64,000 nucleotides of DNA from contig OY540815.1 of assembly GCA_961205875.1 (NCBI GenBank), positions 8,928,001 to 8,992,000 on the forward strand, in the 5' to 3' direction. Numbering within the stretch: the first letter of the stretch is position 1; every line of letters begins with the position of its first letter. Both the position numbers and the translations under genes were made by a program. The notes under the pieces are model-generated. The model did no database searches. It had not been told where the DNA came from and saw only the letters and a list, made by a program, of their open reading frames with translations. Of the stretch, positions 59,961 through 64,000 are shown in pieces. This DNA is from Sialis fuliginosa (lineage: Eukaryota; Arthropoda; Insecta; Megaloptera; Sialidae).

Positions 59961-60613
59961 TTATAACTGAAAAAATATTTAATACGTATACAAATGTAGT
60001 ATTTTAAAATTGATTTAAATATTTCGTGTTATAATATTAAATATCGTTACACAATGCTCAAATTGTGGAAAATACATTTCAATACCACCCACACTTATTA
60101 ACATGATTTTTAAATCATATATATGCAGATATACAATATTAATCTAAAATTATAATATTCCCCTTAATTAATTAATAAAACATTTATTTTATGTTTTATT
60201 ATTAATTTGGAAATTATTAATTCTTATTATTTTATTCACTTAAAATGTTTATTAAAAATATTAATACTTACATAAATATAATAATTTATTATACACAATA
60301 CATATAAACAACCGTCCGTCAGTTAAAAATTATTATTAATAGAGTTCACGCTTCTTTGAACAAATATTTTATTGGAAAAGATAAGCCGATAAACATTTGA
60401 AGTTTAAACTTGTCCAACAATGAATAGTAGCCAATATAAATCCAAAGGAAAATAATGTTACTACATAACAGGTTGTCAAAATTAAAACAATAAAATTAAC
60501 TAACTTAGGGAAATTTATTGAGTACAACACTGACAAACGTCAATCAAAATAAAACATTACACGTGTTTTTAGGTTACTTAAATATAATATTAAGTTCAAT
60601 TAAATATAAAAGA
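59961..60613. other. Divergent promoter region, otu / RPF2
   Basis: AT-rich 0.65-kb region between two start codons; presumably holds both promoters. Nothing specific recognised. Confidence 0.35.
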
Positions 60614-61682
60614 ATGGGTGTCATAAAAAGGATCAAGTAATATTTTTATTAATTTTATCAACTATAAAAATGTATAATAATTTTTAAATATTTTATAGAA
60701 AACCTGTAACACATAAAGGCAAAAAGTTTCTTCTATCAAAAGAGCCAAAACTAATTGAAAATTCAAAACAGACCTTATTTGTACATGGACGTAAAATATC
60801 TGAAAGAGTATTAGCAGTTATGAAGGATATGTATGATTTAAAAAAACCACAGGTAAAAAATTTGACACGAAAAAATGATATAGTACCTTTTGAAAATGCA
60901 GTACCTTTAGAAATATTACTGAAGAAACACAACAGTTCACTATTTTTATTCGGTTCTAATAATAAAAAACGACCACATAATTTAATAATCGGTAGGACTT
61001 TTGACGAATCGTTACTTGATATGTTCGAATTTGGAGTTGATGAATTTAAAGGACTCTCGGATTTTAAAGTTCCAAAGGTAATATTATTATAAGCAGTAAT
61101 TAAATGAGTAATATTTAAAAAGCTTTATATTTTAGATAACAGTAGGGACAAAACCATGCATTGTTTTTTCGGGCGATTGGGAAAAAACAGCAGAAACAAA
61201 ACGACTCTGTTCATTATTCACTGATCTATTCCAACGTGAAAATGCATCTTCCATACGTTTACAAGGATTAGAACATGTATTGAGTTTTACTCTAGTAGAT
61301 GATACAAAAATATTAATACGTTCTTATAAGATTCTTTTGAAGAAATCAGGACAGAAAACTCCAAGAATTGAATTAGAAGAAATGGGTAAGAATTAAATTA
61401 AGATTTTAATAAGTATGATATATTTCAATTCGTAATTTATATATAATTTTAGGTCCTTCAATTGATTTAAGTATGCGTAGAAATCAGTTAGCTTCTGAAA
61501 GCTTATTCAAAGAAGCCTGCCGTGAACCTAAACAACTTAAAATAAGGGTTAAGAAAAATATTTCACGAGACAAATTAGGAACAGTTCGAGGACGTATTCA
61601 TATTGGAAAACAAATGATTAATAAATTACAGACACGGAAGATGAAAGGTTTAAGAAAAGCTTCAAAGAAGAAGACAAAATGA
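60614..61682 (+). CDS. RPF2: RPF2, ribosome production factor 2 (Brix domain)
   Basis: Exons are 60614-60636, 60699-61077, 61136-61385 and 61453-61682, giving 293 residues (human about 306). The tiny first exon encodes MGVIKRIK and is supported by phase and by the family's basic N-terminus. The Brix domain carries HNSSLFLFGSNNKKRPHNLI, then IGRTFDESLLDMFEFGVDEF, GTKPCIVFSGDWE, SIRLQGLEHVLSFTLVDD, RSYKILLKKSGQKTPRIELE and EMGPSIDLSMRR. The C-terminus has VRGRIHIGKQ and LQTRKMKGLRKASKKKTK, a basic tail. Family role: partner of RRS1, brings 5S RNP into pre-60S particles in the nucleolus. AATAAA at 61706-61711 is a good poly(A) signal. Confidence 0.95.
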
Positions 61683-62480
61683 TGCTTTTAATGTATTTTT
61701 TGTGAAATAAACAAATAATTTTTTTAATTAAAAATGTTTTATTGTTTTGTATAACACCTTATACAAGAAAGTTCAAATACATATCATTATTTTTACTGCG
61801 ATAAATCATTAATATTAAAAATATTTCGAGTGTAATTTAATGGCACATAATAAAAAAAATTATATAATAATAAATTTGATACAGCTATTAAAAAATATAA
61901 AAATTATTATCTGACTAAAAATTAACTATCAATTTTTTGTACAAAATATTCTATTAAACTTGTTATAAATGAATACAATATAGTCCTTAACATAAATATG
62001 TGTATAATAATAAAATATATTTCAAAAAATAAAACCTAAATAATGGAACTATAACAAAAATGTTATATACAAATAAAATTTTATTTGTTTACTGGTCAAT
62101 AAAATCATTAAAATAATTATGATTAACTATCACAATGATTTTTATGTATAAATAAAATATATAAACTACTAAATTATACATCTTTTGTGTATTGTAAAAA
62201 CGCTGCTCTTATTATTGATATATCACTAATTTACAATAAAATATTATATTTTCAATAGGGTTCTTTTAAAAACTAGTTATAATAAAATCTCTTAATTAAA
62301 ATAAGTACATGACTTATGAAATATGACAATATTTCAAGAATTAAATGCAACTGTAAATAATTACATGTAAAAGAACTTCAAAGTAGAAATATAAAAATAA
62401 TATTTAATGTAATATAATATACATTTAAAAAAGACTATTTGTTCTTTACTAAAGTCAGTCTGTAAAAAAATAAATAAAAC
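61683..62480. other. Convergent 3' spacer, RPF2 / EXT2
   Basis: Very AT-rich. Contains the RPF2 poly(A) signal and presumably the EXT2 3' untranslated region. No gene-like frame. Confidence 0.45.
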
Positions 62481-64000
62481 TTAAAGACTACCGATGTCAT
62501 TGAAACGTTTCAGTTTCTCAGGGAATGGATCACGATATAAGACCGGATCAGCTCTGAATTCTACAGCTTTAAGCGGCATCCGTCCAAAGGCATGAACAAA
62601 CCTATCGACACAAGCTGACCTCTCTATCATGTGCCCGATGTCAGCTGAGAGCATCTCCGTATTTGTACATTCGGGACATTTAAATTTTTTCCTAGGTGCT
62701 ACCTGCAATCAAATTTTTTATATTAAATCACCAATCTACGCTACTAGTAATGTCTATAAAATATATACCTTTATAGGAGCTTTATTTGTTATATTTGCTA
62801 CTAAAAAATTCATCGCTATATCTTCACAGTTCATGTGTTCATCCACCCACAGTCTAATTTCTTCAGGCAATTGAGTCATGTATGCATGACTCCAATATTT
62901 ATGTAAAAATGCTGCTCCAGTTAAAACCATCGAAATATCATTTGTCCATTCACTTTCATATCGCCAGGAATTACTAACATTGTCCCATCTGAAACATTTT
63001 ATTTATTTTATTTTTATTTCTGAAATTAAAGTTATCATTGTTTATAATTTTATAAAATATAATTATATGTACCTATGTGTTCGTGAAGGAAATCCAACAA
63101 TCCTATCTGGAAATTCCCTCCAAACTTCAAAACCAAATTCTAATTCATCTGGTGTTAACATAATAATATCATCGTCTATACTTAAAATAGCTTCAGTTTC
63201 AATTTCCTCGTACGGGAAAAATCTGTTTGATAGTTTATTAAATTTAGTCTGAACAACTTTAATAGGTTTGTTTATTTTTGGGAAAGCGGATACTAAAACA
63301 AAGGAATTAATAATTATTAAATATAAATAAAAATGGGCTCATTTTGAAAAAAACCACAAATAAATATACTTTTTCACACTTTGCAAACCTGACAAAATCA
63401 TAGGATACTTATTTGTTTTTTATAACGGCCGAATAATAAAAATATTATAATTAAAAATAAATCTTACAATTGGGAGGTGATTTCTTTTGGTTATTCCAAA
63501 CTACTAGAACTTTGGCGAGTGATGATACTCTTGAAAGTTTGTCTATAAGTGTAAATAAACTGTGTACTCTGTCGTACGTTAATATAACTGCAGTAAAACC
63601 AGGCGTACGAACTCCAAATTGTGGAAGAAATAATGGATTTTTTGATTTCTAAAAATGAGTTGAAAATATTAAGTTTATATTTAATTGTATTTTAAAATTA
63701 TACTTACTTCATCTGGAATTATATTCCATTCATCATAAACTTTTGCGAATTGGGGATACACACGATCTTGTATGATGTTTAAGGTAGTCAAAGTTATTTT
63801 TCTTATATTTTCAAAATACATTTCGTACAACCATTTTACTTGTCTCTGCATTTCACTAATGCGATCTTCGGAAATAGATTTTAAATTTTCCATCAAGCCG
63901 TTTAAATTTCTTTCTAGAATAAATACACTTGCACGTTTCCAATCTATGTGAGGAGCGAATGGCATAACGATATTATCGGCTACGATAACTGGTATGCAGT
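62481..64000 (-). CDS. EXT2: EXT2 (exostosin-2; sotv in Drosophila), C-terminal part; 5' part beyond the window
   Basis: Exons are 63708-64000 (continues off the edge), 63468-63648, 63073-63292, 62769-62988 and 62481-62702; phases join. The visible 379 or so residues begin CIPVIVADN, the end of the N-terminal exostosin domain, with DWKRASVFI. The GT64 domain follows: [48 protein letters not shown] plus DDIIML with the metal-binding Asp triad, [34 protein letters not shown] and [16 protein letters not shown]. The ending [22 protein letters not shown] matches EXT2 rather than EXT1 or EXTL3. With EXT1 it polymerises heparan sulfate in the Golgi as a type II membrane protein. Its signal anchor would lie outside this window. 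Confidence 0.95.

Overview
This is a strongly AT-rich stretch of an animal nuclear genome, almost certainly an insect (at least an arthropod). The reasons are multi-exon genes with GT-AG introns, proteins closest to insect versions that I recognise (an eIF3d with the insect-type N-terminus, an ovarian-tumor Otu protein, a ZAD zinc-finger protein), and a dense load of Helitron, hAT, Tc1/mariner/pogo-type, piggyBac-like, Merlin and Ty3/gypsy remnants. I cannot name the species from the sequence.

Layout. 1-23712: the first six coding exons of CASK on the minus strand, continuing past the left edge. About 22 kb of this is intron, packed with non-autonomous transposons, including three long foldback palindromes. 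23713-27575: spacer with a piggyBac-like remnant. 27576-42756: TOM1 (-), AHSA1 (+), FBXO28 (-) and MCM10 (-). The whole single-exon MCM10 gene lies inside intron 1 of FBXO28 on the same strand. 42757-47302: transposon-rich spacer with a foldback element, a Merlin (IS1595/ISXO2-like) transposase gene and a fragment of a second one. 47303-49077: a THAP-ZAD-C2H2 transcription factor (+). 50327-51410: an internally deleted Ty3/gypsy element with both LTRs. 52223-62702: a compact block of eIF3d (+), threonine aldolase (-), a C15orf61 homologue (+), otu (-), RPF2 (+) and EXT2 (-). EXT2 runs off the right edge.

The genes are mostly housekeeping: synaptic/epithelial scaffolding (CASK), endosomal sorting (TOM1), HSP90 co-chaperone (AHSA1), SCF adaptor (FBXO28), replication (MCM10), translation (eIF3d), amino-acid metabolism, ribosome assembly (RPF2) and heparan sulfate synthesis (EXT2). 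They form no single pathway. Several are arranged as divergent pairs (TOM1/AHSA1, threonine aldolase/C15orf61, otu/RPF2) that may share promoter regions.

I saw no prokaryotic operon, CRISPR array, rRNA or tRNA gene. All exon borders were worked out by eye from splice consensus, reading-phase continuity and remembered family sequences. All superfamily calls for short repeats rest on terminal inverted repeats and target-site duplications seen by eye.
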